From NCBI GenBank assembly GCA_037890055.1, contig JBBKBD010000007.1: 64,000 bases of DNA; one strand, given 5' to 3'. Each line of letters opens with the position of its first letter. Within the stretch, counting starts at the first letter, position 1. The notes under the pieces are model-generated. The model searched no databases. It saw only the letters and a program-made list of their open reading frames with translations, and had not been told where the DNA came from. This document shows, piece after piece, positions 24,954-33,563 of this stretch. The DNA is from Mediannikoviicoccus sp037890055 (lineage in GTDB: Bacteria > Bacillota > Clostridia > Tissierellales > Peptoniphilaceae). The translations under genes were made by a program, and so were the position numbers.

Positions 24954-25655
24954 CTAAATTAGCTCAATATAATTTATATCTTTATTTTTTTCGACATAGC
25001 TGTCAATAAATTTTATCTTATCTACAAATCCACGATATTCTATTTCAAATACATATCTATATTCATTTTCGTCGTTATTTACTATATTTTCCATGGTATA
25101 ATTTTTGATTTTACTGTGATACTCCTCTAAAAAAGTTTCCAGTTCAGTTCTATCTATTTTGTTTCCTCTAAAATTAATTTTTAAAGTCATTATACCTCGA
25201 CTTATCTTTTTATTGTTCAATAAGGTTAAAATTATAATTAGTAATCCGCTTCCAAGTAGGGATATTACATATTCACCATATCCTACAGCAATACATATAC
25301 TTGCAACGGTCCAAAGTGAAACGGCAGAAGTCATTCCATTAACGGTTACCTTATTTCTAACTAAAATTAGTCCTGAACCTAAGAATCCAATACCTGAAAT
25401 AATTTGAGCAGTAAGTCTAACTGTATCTGCACTTAGTACACCAATATAATCGGGATGGTTCATGTTCCATTTTATAATTTGCTCTGTCATATTTGCTTGA
25501 ACTAAAGTTATTATGCATGCACCAACTGCCAGTATCATATTGGTTCTTACTCCAGCAGATGAGTGTTTTTCTCTATCAAGGCCGACTACAAATCCTATTA
25601 AAGATGATATTAAAAGGCGAATAATTATTTCAGTGGGTGTTAATACTACATCCAT
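24954..25655 (-). CDS. MgtC/SapB family membrane protein
   Basis: A 233-residue MgtC-like inner-membrane protein. The N-terminal membrane domain (five or so segments to about residue 150) contains the family signature LIGFVVGLDREKHSSAGVRTN near 18-38 and ISGIGFLGSGLILV near 88-101. A soluble C-terminal domain follows. MgtC proteins are linked to magnesium homeostasis and to membrane-potential control, but the biochemical role is debated. It starts 20 bases after the amidohydrolase stop, so the two probably share a transcript. Confidence 0.88.
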   Translation of the reverse strand: MDVVLTPTEIIIRLLISSLIGFVVGLDREKHSSAGVRTNMILAVGACIITLVQANMTEQIIKWNMNHPDYIGVLSADTVRLTAQIISGIGFLGSGLILVRNKVTVNGMTSAVSLWTVASICIAVGYGEYVISLLGSGLLIIILTLLNNKKISRGIMTLKINFRGNKIDRTELETFLEEYHSKIKNYTMENIVNNDENEYRYVFEIEYRGFVDKIKFIDSYVEKNKDINYIELI

Positions 25656-25675
25656 TTTATTCCTACAATTCCATA

Positions 25676-26839
25676 TTAACGATTAAAAACTACATTTCCA
25701 TCAATTAATACATATTTTATTTCTGTTTCAATTTTCATAGGATTTCCATTTGTAATTACAAGGTCTGCGTCCTTGCCCGTTTCAATGGAACCAACCCTAT
25801 CTTCAATACCAAGATGCTTAGCAGGGTTTATGGTTATTGCCTTTAAGGCTTCTACTTCATCCATGCCCCATTTCACCGCAAGGCCTGCACAAAGTGGAAG
25901 ATACTCTTGTGGAATTACTGGAGCGTCAGTAATTATAGAAACATCACATCCTGCCTTTGATAGTACTCCTGGAGTTTCAAAGGTAACATACTGCATTTCA
26001 AACTTAACTGGGTGACTTAGAGACGGTCCCACAGCAAGTCTTACTTTTTCCTTTGAAAGTTCATCAGCAATTAAATGGCCTTCAGTAACATGCTCCAAAG
26101 TTATATTTAAATCAAATTCCCTTGCAATTCTAAGGGCGGTAAAGATGTCGTTTGCTTGATGTGCATGGGCCTTTAGAGGAATTTCCTTTTTCAAAACTGG
26201 AATAAGGGCTTCATACTTCGAATTAAATTCAGGTTTCTTACTCTTATCACCAGATGCACATTCTTTCTTTTCCATATACTCCTTGGCCTTATTTAAAATA
26301 TCTCTAAAGTTTGCAGCAGTGGACATCCTTGTACTGATTCCCTTTTCGCGGTATACCCTCTTAGGATTTTCTCCAAATGCACATTTCATTGCAACGGGGT
26401 CCCTAACAATCATGTTATCAATGCGCTTTCCAAAAGTTTTAATAGCTACAAAAGTTCCACCGATTATATTTGCGGAGCCAGGGCCGGTACCAACGGTTGT
26501 AACCCCGCCTTCATATGCCTTTCTCAAAGATGGATCCATGGGATTTAGTCCGTCAAGTCCCCTAAGTTCAGGAGTTAAAAATTTATTTAGCTCATTGAAG
26601 TCCTGACCTTCATATCCAATACCTGAACCGTCTAGGCCAAGATGGCTGTGGCAGTCAATAAATCCAGGATATATTTCAAGACCATTTCCATCAATAACTT
26701 CTCCGGAAAAGTCCTTTTCAAAATCTCCCTTAACAATATCTTTAATTTTTCCTTCTTCAACTACAATGGAACCAAAAAATCCTTCTTTAGAAATTTTTTC
26801 GTCCATTGTGTGAATTGTTATATTTTTTATAAGTAACAT
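25676..26839 (-). CDS. Amidohydrolase (imidazolonepropionase/dihydroorotase-like)
   Basis: A 387-residue metal-dependent amidohydrolase of the TIM-barrel superfamily. The metal-binding GFIDCHSHLG comes near residue 55, HAHQAND and TLEHVTEGH mid-sequence, and a late Asp in SIITDAPV. The last strand carries GIEDRVGSIETGKDADLVI, the usual beta-sandwich return. The substrate cannot be set from sequence; a cyclic amide or peptide-like substrate is plausible. The ATG at 26839 follows AAAGGAAGAT; the longer frame to 26899 has no family-like residues. Confidence 0.85.
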   Translation of the reverse strand: MLLIKNITIHTMDEKISKEGFFGSIVVEEGKIKDIVKGDFEKDFSGEVIDGNGLEIYPGFIDCHSHLGLDGSGIGYEGQDFNELNKFLTPELRGLDGLNPMDPSLRKAYEGGVTTVGTGPGSANIIGGTFVAIKTFGKRIDNMIVRDPVAMKCAFGENPKRVYREKGISTRMSTAANFRDILNKAKEYMEKKECASGDKSKKPEFNSKYEALIPVLKKEIPLKAHAHQANDIFTALRIAREFDLNITLEHVTEGHLIADELSKEKVRLAVGPSLSHPVKFEMQYVTFETPGVLSKAGCDVSIITDAPVIPQEYLPLCAGLAVKWGMDEVEALKAITINPAKHLGIEDRVGSIETGKDADLVITNGNPMKIETEIKYVLIDGNVVFNR

Positions 26840-26917
26840 TTTATCTTCCTTTCTATACTTCGTTAAAACCAGTTTATTACACTCTAGTTGTAAATTCAAG
26901 AATGTTAAATTTATATA

Positions 26918-26946
26918 TTGACATTGTAAAATTAAGATGATATATT
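26918..26946 (+). promoter_or_regulatory. rbs operon promoter
   Basis: TTGACA at 26918-26923 and TATATT at 26941-26946 with a 17-base spacer. The start point would fall inside the first operator. Confidence 0.8.
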
Positions 26947-26951
26947 AAAAA

Positions 26952-26965
26952 TGTAATCGGTTACA
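26952..26965. promoter_or_regulatory. LacI-family operator O1
   Basis: TGTAATCGGTTACA is an imperfect palindrome with a central CG, typical of LacI/RbsR operators, placed at the expected transcription start. Confidence 0.75.
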
Positions 26966-26979
26966 CAATTGACACTGGA

Positions 26980-26993
26980 GGCAAACGATTACA
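26980..26993. promoter_or_regulatory. LacI-family operator O2
   Basis: GGCAAACGATTACA shares the central CG and right arm with O1, 28 bases downstream and just before the rbsR ribosome binding site. Two operators would allow autoregulation by RbsR. Confidence 0.6.
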
Positions 26994-27005
26994 GGAGGTG
27001 AGAGC

Positions 27006-28019
27006 TTGAATATAAAGGACATTGCTCAAATTGCCGGTGTTTCTTCAGCGACAGTTTCTAGAGTTATAAATGACTCTGGATATGTAAGTGATGCGACAAG
27101 GAAAAAAGTTACAGAAATTATAAAAAAGTATGATTATGTACCTAATCTTACTGCTAGAAGTTTAAGTAAAAAAGTGTCATCATACATCGGAGTTGTTATT
27201 CCTGATATTGAAAATGAATTTTTTTCTAAGATGACCACAGGTATTAGTACAGTTGCAGGTAGTAGAGATTTTAATATTCAGCTTTTAAATTCAAATGAAG
27301 ATATTCAAATAGAAAATAAATTTTTACAAGGTATTGTTGGTCATGACTTAGCAGGACTAATTATTGCTCCCGTAGCTTGTGACAATGTTTACTGCAGAGA
27401 TAGATTGAAACTTTTACATAGTCAAGGTCTTCCAATAGTTCTTATAGATAGAGATATAGATGGTTTAGAATTACCTTCAGTATTCGTAGACAATATCAAT
27501 TCTAGCTACGAAGCTGTAAAAGCATTGTTGGATGAGGGTCATAGGAAAATTGGAATAATAACAGGGCCTATGAATTCTAAGCCAGGTCGAGAAAGATACT
27601 TGGGCTACCTAAAAGCTCTCAAGGATTACGATATAGAAATAAATCCAAATTATATAGTAAATGGAGATTTTAGACTTGAAAAGGCTTATCGTGGTTGTAA
27701 AAGTTTATTGGATTTAAAAGATCCTCCAACGGCAATCTTTTCTTCAAATAACTTTTCAACACTGGGATGTACAAAAGCCTTTAATGAAAAAGGATTAAAA
27801 CTTAGTGAAGATATTTCTCTAGTAGGTTTTGATGATATTGAAGTATTGAGCATTTTAAATTTCAATCTGTCTACAGTCCATAGACATGCAAAAATGCAGG
27901 GAATGGAAGCTATGAAGCTTCTACTTGAGATGATTAATGGAAAGGTTGTAAAAAACAAAGAGATTATAGTGCCAAGTGAATTGATTTTAAGAGGTTCAGA
28001 GAAAAGAAAGGTGGAGTAA
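27006..28019 (+). CDS. rbsR: LacI-family transcriptional regulator (RbsR)
   Basis: A 337-residue repressor. The N-terminal helix-turn-helix IKDIAQIAGVSSATVSRVIN is followed by the hinge helix (LTARSLSKK) that inserts at the central CG of operators, and a periplasmic-binding-protein-like sensor domain. It heads an operon of deoC and rbsK-D-A-C-B, so ribose or a derivative is the likely inducer. The start is TTG at 27006 with AGGAGGTG at 26994-27001. Two LacI-type operators upstream imply autoregulation. Confidence 0.9.
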   Translation: MNIKDIAQIAGVSSATVSRVINDSGYVSDATRKKVTEIIKKYDYVPNLTARSLSKKVSSYIGVVIPDIENEFFSKMTTGISTVAGSRDFNIQLLNSNEDIQIENKFLQGIVGHDLAGLIIAPVACDNVYCRDRLKLLHSQGLPIVLIDRDIDGLELPSVFVDNINSSYEAVKALLDEGHRKIGIITGPMNSKPGRERYLGYLKALKDYDIEINPNYIVNGDFRLEKAYRGCKSLLDLKDPPTAIFSSNNFSTLGCTKAFNEKGLKLSEDISLVGFDDIEVLSILNFNLSTVHRHAKMQGMEAMKLLLEMINGKVVKNKEIIVPSELILRGSEKRKVE

Positions 28020-28020
28020 A

Positions 28021-28659
28021 ATGGATTTAAATAAGATGATTGACCATACAATTTTAAAGGCGGATGCCAAGAGGGAAGATGTTTTAAGATATTGCAAGGA
28101 AGCAAGAGAATATGACTTTATGTCTGTTTGTGTAAACAGCTGCCATGTTAAAACTGTAAAAAAAGAGCTAGAAGGTTCTGATGTAAAGGTGTGCTGTGTA
28201 GTAGGCTTTCCTCTTGGGGCCATGGCAACTGAAGCAAAGGCCTTTGAAACAAAGTACTGTGTGGATAATGGTGCTGATGAAATCGATATGGTAATAAATA
28301 TCGGTGCACTTAAGGACAAGGACTATGACTTGGTTAGAAGAGATATTGAAGAAGTTGTAAAGGCTGCAAATGGCAAGGTTGTAAAAGTGATTATAGAAAC
28401 ATGTTTACTTGATGAAGAAGAGAAGAAAAAAGCATGTGAAATTGCAAAGGTTGCAAAGGCAGACTTTGTAAAGACTTCAACAGGATTTTCAACAGGTGGA
28501 GCAAAGGTGGAAGATATTAAGCTTATGAAGTCTGTTGTTGGAGACGAGCTTAAAGTAAAGGCGTCTGGAGGAGTTAGAACTAAAGAAGATGCTATTAATA
28601 TGATAGATGCAGGAGCTGATAGAATTGGAGCAAGCTCTGGAATAAATATAGTAAAGTAG
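28021..28659 (+). CDS. deoC: Deoxyribose-phosphate aldolase
   Basis: Cleaves 2-deoxyribose-5-phosphate to glyceraldehyde-3-phosphate and acetaldehyde through a Schiff-base lysine. It has 212 residues, normal length. The catalytic Lys is in DFVKTSTGFSTGGA and the proton-relay Lys in VKASGGVRTKEDA; the N-terminal IDHTILKADAKREDV is typical. It starts one base after the rbsR stop with GGTGG as ribosome binding site inside rbsR. Its position between rbsR and rbsK shows that the operon handles deoxyribose as well as ribose phosphates. Confidence 0.96.
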   Translation: MDLNKMIDHTILKADAKREDVLRYCKEAREYDFMSVCVNSCHVKTVKKELEGSDVKVCCVVGFPLGAMATEAKAFETKYCVDNGADEIDMVINIGALKDKDYDLVRRDIEEVVKAANGKVVKVIIETCLLDEEEKKKACEIAKVAKADFVKTSTGFSTGGAKVEDIKLMKSVVGDELKVKASGGVRTKEDAINMIDAGADRIGASSGINIVK

Positions 28660-28666
28660 GTGCAAA

Positions 28667-29596
28667 ATGGGTAAAAAGGCAGTCGTATTTGGAAGTTTTG
28701 TAGTTGATTTAATGTCAAGGGGACCACATTTGCCAAGTCCAGGAGAAACCGTAAAGGGAACAGATTTTGCAATGGGACCTGGAGGAAAGGGTTTTAATCA
28801 ATGTGTGGCAGCACATAAGGCTGGAGCTGATGTAACTATGATGACAAAGCTTGGGGAAGATGAGTTTTCAAAAGTATGTCTTAACACCATGGACTCCCTG
28901 GGAATGGATAAAAAGCATGTAATAAAAACTAATGAGAGTACAACAGGGACAGCACTTATTATGGTGGACGAAAATACTGCAGAAAACCAGATTCTTGTAG
29001 TTCCTGCAGCTTGCACAGAAATTACAGATGATGAGGTTGAAAGTCTAAAAGAGACCTTGAAAGATGCAGAATATGTCTTAACACAGCTGGAGACAAATAT
29101 TTCAGCCGTTGAAAAGCTAGTAGAAATTTCAAAGGAGACAAAGACTAAAGTTATCCTTAACACAGCGCCAATCCAAAAAATTGACGAAGATATGTTAAAG
29201 GATATATACATGGTTACTCCAAATGAAGTTGAGGCACAAAGCCTTACTGGAGTAAAGGTTACTGATTTAAACTCTGCAGATGAAGCGGCAAAATGGTTTA
29301 TGGATAGAGGCGTAAAAAAAGTTATTATAACCCTTGGACGAAATGGAGTCTATGTAAATGATGGGGAAAAATCCGACATTATCCCGGCCTTTAAAGTTCA
29401 GGCCATAGACACAACTGGAGCGGGTGATGCCTTCAATGGTGGACTTCTAGCAGGACTTAGCGAAGGTATGGATATCTGGGAAGCCTCAAAGTTTGGAAAT
29501 GTTGTTGGTGCCCTTTCAGTGCAAAAGTTAGGAACGACACCTTCAATGCCAACACGAGAAGAAATTGACGAATTTAGGAGGTCTAGAAATGATTAA
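28667..29596 (+). CDS. rbsK: Ribokinase (PfkB family)
   Basis: Phosphorylates ribose (or possibly deoxyribose) at O5. It has 309 residues, with the PfkB signature GPGGKGFNQCVAA near residues 37-49 and the C-terminal anion-hole and base motif DTTGAGDAFNGGLLAG near 247-262. It begins 7 bases after deoC and overlaps rbsD by 8 bases. With deoC adjacent, a deoxyribokinase activity is a fair alternative; the sequence alone does not separate these. Confidence 0.92.
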   Translation: MGKKAVVFGSFVVDLMSRGPHLPSPGETVKGTDFAMGPGGKGFNQCVAAHKAGADVTMMTKLGEDEFSKVCLNTMDSLGMDKKHVIKTNESTTGTALIMVDENTAENQILVVPAACTEITDDEVESLKETLKDAEYVLTQLETNISAVEKLVEISKETKTKVILNTAPIQKIDEDMLKDIYMVTPNEVEAQSLTGVKVTDLNSADEAAKWFMDRGVKKVIITLGRNGVYVNDGEKSDIIPAFKVQAIDTTGAGDAFNGGLLAGLSEGMDIWEASKFGNVVGALSVQKLGTTPSMPTREEIDEFRRSRND

Positions 29597-29987
29597 GAAG
29601 GGAATTTTTCATCCACAACTTCTAAGAGTTCTAGGAGAGTTAAGACATAGAGATATGTTGGTGATTGGTGACGCTGGTCTACCTATACCTAAGGGCGTTG
29701 AAAGAGTAGACCTTGGATGGATTGAGGGCGAGCCTTCATACCTTAAAGTTCTTTCAGAGATTGCGAAAGTAATTGTAGTTGAAGATGCTATATTTGCAAA
29801 TGAGGCAAAGGAAGTTAGTCCTGAAATTCATAAAGAAGCTTTAAAATTACTTCCAGAAAATGTTGGACTAGAATATGTTGATCACTCAGAGCTAAAAGAA
29901 ATAAGTAAAGACGCAAAAGCAATAATATTAACAGGTGAGTTTACAGGTTATACAAATGTTATATTGGTTTGCGGCTGCGCGTATTAG
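29589..29987 (+). CDS. rbsD: D-ribose pyranase
   Basis: Interconverts the pyranose and furanose forms of D-ribose so that RbsK can use it. It has 132 residues, with the conserved N-terminal GIFHPQLLRVLGELRHRD (catalytic His), DAGLPIPKGVERVDLGW, and C-terminal TGEFTGYTNVILVCG. The ATG at 29589 has AGGAGG about 10 bases upstream (29576-29581), inside rbsK, and the genes overlap by 8 bases. Confidence 0.93.
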   Translation: MIKKGIFHPQLLRVLGELRHRDMLVIGDAGLPIPKGVERVDLGWIEGEPSYLKVLSEIAKVIVVEDAIFANEAKEVSPEIHKEALKLLPENVGLEYVDHSELKEISKDAKAIILTGEFTGYTNVILVCGCAY

Positions 29988-29995
29988 GGTTAGCT

Positions 29996-31492
29996 ATGAA
30001 TAACACACCGATATTGGAATTAAAAAATATTGTAAAGACTTTCCCAGGAGTTAGAGCTCTGAAAGGAGTCGATTTAAATATTTATCCTGGAGAAGTACAC
30101 GCTCTATGTGGTGAGAATGGTGCAGGTAAGTCCACTTTGATGAAAATTATAGCAGGCGCCCAACCATATACTAGCGGGGAAATGATATTAGACGGGAAAA
30201 AAGTTGAATTTAAGTCCACAAAAGAAGCGGAAGAAAATGGCATTGTTATGATTTACCAAGAATTTAACCTAATTAGAGATGTTAGTGTAGCTGAAAACAT
30301 GTATATGGGACATCTTCCAAAGGGAAAGTTAGGAACCGTAAATTGGAAAAAGTTAAATTCTGATGCTAAAAAAATGTTGGATAAACTTAAGTTAAATTTA
30401 AATCCTGAAACAAAAGTAAAAAATTTAACTGTTGCAGAATGTTCAATGGTGGAAATTGCAAAAGCTTTAACTGTAGGAGCTAGAATAATCATAATGGATG
30501 AGCCTACTGCAGCTCTTGCAGAGGAGGAAATGCAGATTCTTTTTTCGAAGATAAAAGAACTAAGGAATGAAGGAATAGCCATTATATATATCTCCCACAG
30601 AATGGATGAAATATTTGAAATTTCTGACAGAATAACTATTTTTAGGGATGGACATTTTGAAGCTGAAAAAGAAACAAAAGACACAGGATATGAAGAAGTA
30701 GTATCTCACATGGTGGGAAGAAAGATGGATAGACTATATCCTGATAGACATTATGTTGAAAAAGAGGTTATTTTCGAACTTGAAAATATTTCTGGAAATA
30801 TTGTAGATGAAGTTAGTTTGAAATTACACAAGGGAGAAATATTAGGAATAACTGGACTTTTAGGTGCTGGTACTGATGAACTTTCGAAAATAGTTTATGG
30901 AGCCTCACATAGAAGATCAGGAAATATCATTTTAAATGGAAAGAAAATAGAAAATAAAAGTCCTAAACAAGCTCTCAAAGAGGGAATAGCTTTAATATCA
31001 GATGATAGAAAGCAGGAGGGTTTAGTATTAATCAGACCTGTGAATGAAAATATTCTGATGGCATCACCTAAAAACTACACAAATAATTCTGTTATTGATT
31101 CTAAAAAAGAAAAGAAAATAGTAGATGAACAGATAAAAAAACTCAATATAAAAGTTTCTGGACACAATCAATTAGTTAATAACCTTTCTGGAGGAAACCA
31201 ACAAAAGATTGTATTTGCTAAAGTTTTAGAGTCTAATCCAAATGTAATGATTTTGAATGAACCTACAAGAGGAGTTGATATAGGAGCAAAGTCGGAAATA
31301 TATGACATCATTAACAATCTTACAGAAGAAGGAAAAAGTATTATATTGATTTCCACAGACTTGCCAGAAATAATAGGTTTATCTGATAGAGTAATTGTAA
31401 TGAGGGAAGGTAGGATTGTGAAAGAACTTTCTAAAGAAAATGCTAATGAGGAAATAATACTAGCATATGCATCAGGAGGAATAAATGGATAA
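29996..31492 (+). CDS. rbsA: Ribose ABC transporter ATP-binding protein
   Basis: The double-ATPase subunit of the ribose importer, 498 residues, with two nucleotide-binding domains in tandem. The first has GENGAGKST near residue 40 and IIMDEPTAALAE. The second has a degenerate Walker A (GLLGAGTDE) but a full signature LSGGNQQK and MILNEPTRGVD, as usual in this family. The ATG at 29996 is used; an upstream frame from 29969 lies within rbsD. It overlaps rbsC by 8 bases. Confidence 0.94.
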   Translation: MNNTPILELKNIVKTFPGVRALKGVDLNIYPGEVHALCGENGAGKSTLMKIIAGAQPYTSGEMILDGKKVEFKSTKEAEENGIVMIYQEFNLIRDVSVAENMYMGHLPKGKLGTVNWKKLNSDAKKMLDKLKLNLNPETKVKNLTVAECSMVEIAKALTVGARIIIMDEPTAALAEEEMQILFSKIKELRNEGIAIIYISHRMDEIFEISDRITIFRDGHFEAEKETKDTGYEEVVSHMVGRKMDRLYPDRHYVEKEVIFELENISGNIVDEVSLKLHKGEILGITGLLGAGTDELSKIVYGASHRRSGNIILNGKKIENKSPKQALKEGIALISDDRKQEGLVLIRPVNENILMASPKNYTNNSVIDSKKEKKIVDEQIKKLNIKVSGHNQLVNNLSGGNQQKIVFAKVLESNPNVMILNEPTRGVDIGAKSEIYDIINNLTEEGKSIILISTDLPEIIGLSDRVIVMREGRIVKELSKENANEEIILAYASGGING

Positions 31493-32486
31493 AAAGAAAA
31501 AGTTAGTAGGCAAACTAAATATATATAGATCTCTTATCATACTTGTGATAATGTGTGTAGTCGCATCCATACTTTCGCCAAGTTTCTTAAGAATTAATAA
31601 CTTGTTTAATGTTTTTAGACAGGTTGCAATAGCAGGTATATTAGGTGCAGGGATGACATTTGTTATCTTAACAGGAGGCATAGATCTTTCTGTAGGATCT
31701 ATATTAGGACTTGCGGGTTCAGTTGCAGCAGGCGTTTTGGCAAAGACAAATAATGCATTATTAGCTTGTCTTACAGCTATTTTAATAGGAATTGTAGCTG
31801 GAACAATAAATGGATTCTGGGTAGCTAAATTGAGAATTCCTCCATTTATTGCAACTTTGGGAATGATGACTTTACTTAGAGGATGTGTGCTTGTCTACAC
31901 TAAGGGATCACCAATACCAATTAAATCTGATGCATATAAATTCATTGGAAAGGCTTCAATAGCAGGAATTCCGTTGCCGGTAATAATCTTAATAGTTGTA
32001 TTTTTGATATCTAATTTCATTTTATCAAAGACAATTTTTGGGAGAAATGTGTATGCATTAGGTGGAAATAGAGAAGCTGCTAGACTTTCAGGAATTGATA
32101 CCGTTAAGACAGAATGGTTAGTTTATATTATAAATGGATTTCTTTGTGGATTGGCTGCAATTGTGTTGACAGCAAGACTTGGCTCAGCACAATCAACACT
32201 TGGTGAAGGAATTGAAATGGACGCTATTGCAGCGGTAATACTTGGTGGAACAAGCCTTTCAGGTGGAACAGGATACGTGCTTCCGACTGTAGCTGGTGCG
32301 ATGATTATGGGGATTATAGACAATATATTGACTTTAATGAATGTAAACCCACATGCTACAAGTATTGTGAAGGGTGCGGTAATATTGCTAGCAGTTATTT
32401 TAGATAAAAAGGTTAAAGACCTATCTGAAAAAACTGAAATAAATCAAAAAAACAAGAGAGGAGCAAAAAATGAAAAAAATATTTAA
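31485..32486 (+). CDS. rbsC: Ribose ABC transporter permease
   Basis: The integral membrane channel of the ribose importer, 333 residues with about eight to ten hydrophobic segments. The BPD_transp_2 family signatures GMTFVILTGGIDLSVGSILG (about 54-73) and FGRNVYALGGNREAARLSGI are present. The C-terminus is a charged cytoplasmic tail. It overlaps rbsB by 17 bases, with the rbsB ribosome binding site AGAGGAG inside its last codons. Confidence 0.94.
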   Translation: MDKKKKLVGKLNIYRSLIILVIMCVVASILSPSFLRINNLFNVFRQVAIAGILGAGMTFVILTGGIDLSVGSILGLAGSVAAGVLAKTNNALLACLTAILIGIVAGTINGFWVAKLRIPPFIATLGMMTLLRGCVLVYTKGSPIPIKSDAYKFIGKASIAGIPLPVIILIVVFLISNFILSKTIFGRNVYALGGNREAARLSGIDTVKTEWLVYIINGFLCGLAAIVLTARLGSAQSTLGEGIEMDAIAAVILGGTSLSGGTGYVLPTVAGAMIMGIIDNILTLMNVNPHATSIVKGAVILLAVILDKKVKDLSEKTEINQKNKRGAKNEKNI

Positions 32487-33441
32487 ATTAGGAGTTAGTG
32501 CATTATTAGCAGTATCATTATTTGCATCATGTGCATCTAATGGAGGCAAAGAAGCATCAAACGAAGCTGCTGGAAAAGATGGAGAAAAGAAGTATGTTAT
32601 AGGCTTAGCGATGAACACTCAAACTAATCCATTCTTTGTATCTGTTAAGGAAGGTGTTCAAAAAGCGGCTGATGAACACGGGATTGAACTTCAAATAACT
32701 GATGCACAAGATGATCCAACGATTCAAATGAAGGACATGGAAAATTTGATAACTAAAAATGTAGATGCTATTTTAGTTGACCCTTGTGATTCCGATGCAA
32801 TAGTTTCATCAATTGAAGCTGCAAACGAAGCAGGAATACCTGTATTCACGATGGATAGGGAAGCTAAAGGAGGAGAAGTTGTAGCCCATATTGGGTATGA
32901 TGCAATCAAATCTGGTAAGATAGCAGGACAATTTTTAGTTGATGAACTTGGAGGAAAAGGAAAAATCGTAGAACTTCAAGGTATAATGGGAACAAATGTA
33001 GCTCAAAACAGATCAGAAGGCTTTCACTCAATTATAGACAAAGAAAGCGGAATGGAAGTAGTTGCTTCTCAAGTTGCGGATTTTGACAGAGCAAAGGCAA
33101 TGAGCGTTATGGAAAATATTCTTCAAGCAAATAAAGAAATAGACGGACTTTATGCAGCTAATGACGAAATGTTACTAGGAGCATTAGAAGCTATTGAAGC
33201 TGCAGGAAGAGGAGATGAAATAAAGATGATTGGATGCGATGCACTTGATGAAACATTAGAAGCCATTAAATCCGGTAAAGTTGAAGCAACCATTGCAGAA
33301 CCACCTTTCTTCTTAGGAAAAGCCATTTTAAATACGGCTTTTGACTACCTTGAAGGTAAAGAAGTTGAGAAAAAAGTTATTTTGGATAACTCTTTAGTAA
33401 CAAAAGAAAATGTAGATAAAATTGTAACAAAAGAAGACTAG
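32470..33441 (+). CDS. rbsB: Ribose ABC transporter substrate-binding lipoprotein
   Basis: The extracellular sugar-binding component, tethered as a lipoprotein. It has 323 residues: a signal peptide ending in FASC (Cys at residue 18), a Gly/Glu/Lys-rich linker, then a type-I periplasmic-binding fold starting YVIGLAMNTQTNPFF and continuing with DAILVDPCDSDAI and AGIPVFTMDREA, all typical of ribose/galactose binders. It is the last gene of the operon, followed by a hairpin terminator. Confidence 0.94.
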   Translation: MKKIFKLGVSALLAVSLFASCASNGGKEASNEAAGKDGEKKYVIGLAMNTQTNPFFVSVKEGVQKAADEHGIELQITDAQDDPTIQMKDMENLITKNVDAILVDPCDSDAIVSSIEAANEAGIPVFTMDREAKGGEVVAHIGYDAIKSGKIAGQFLVDELGGKGKIVELQGIMGTNVAQNRSEGFHSIIDKESGMEVVASQVADFDRAKAMSVMENILQANKEIDGLYAANDEMLLGALEAIEAAGRGDEIKMIGCDALDETLEAIKSGKVEATIAEPPFFLGKAILNTAFDYLEGKEVEKKVILDNSLVTKENVDKIVTKED

Positions 33442-33447
33442 AATAAC

Positions 33448-33476
33448 TAAAGGCGGCATGAAAATGTCGCTTTTTA
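33448..33476 (+). terminator. Terminator of the rbs operon
   Basis: AAAGGCGGCAT / ATGTCGCTTT stem (one bulged G, one G-U) with loop GAAA, followed by TTTTTAT. Confidence 0.75.
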
Positions 33477-33563
33477 TATGCAGCAATTATTTAAAAATTT
33501 AGAACTCATGTATAATAGCTTATAAGGGGATATTAATTTTCAAAATAATGAAGGGGGATTATT

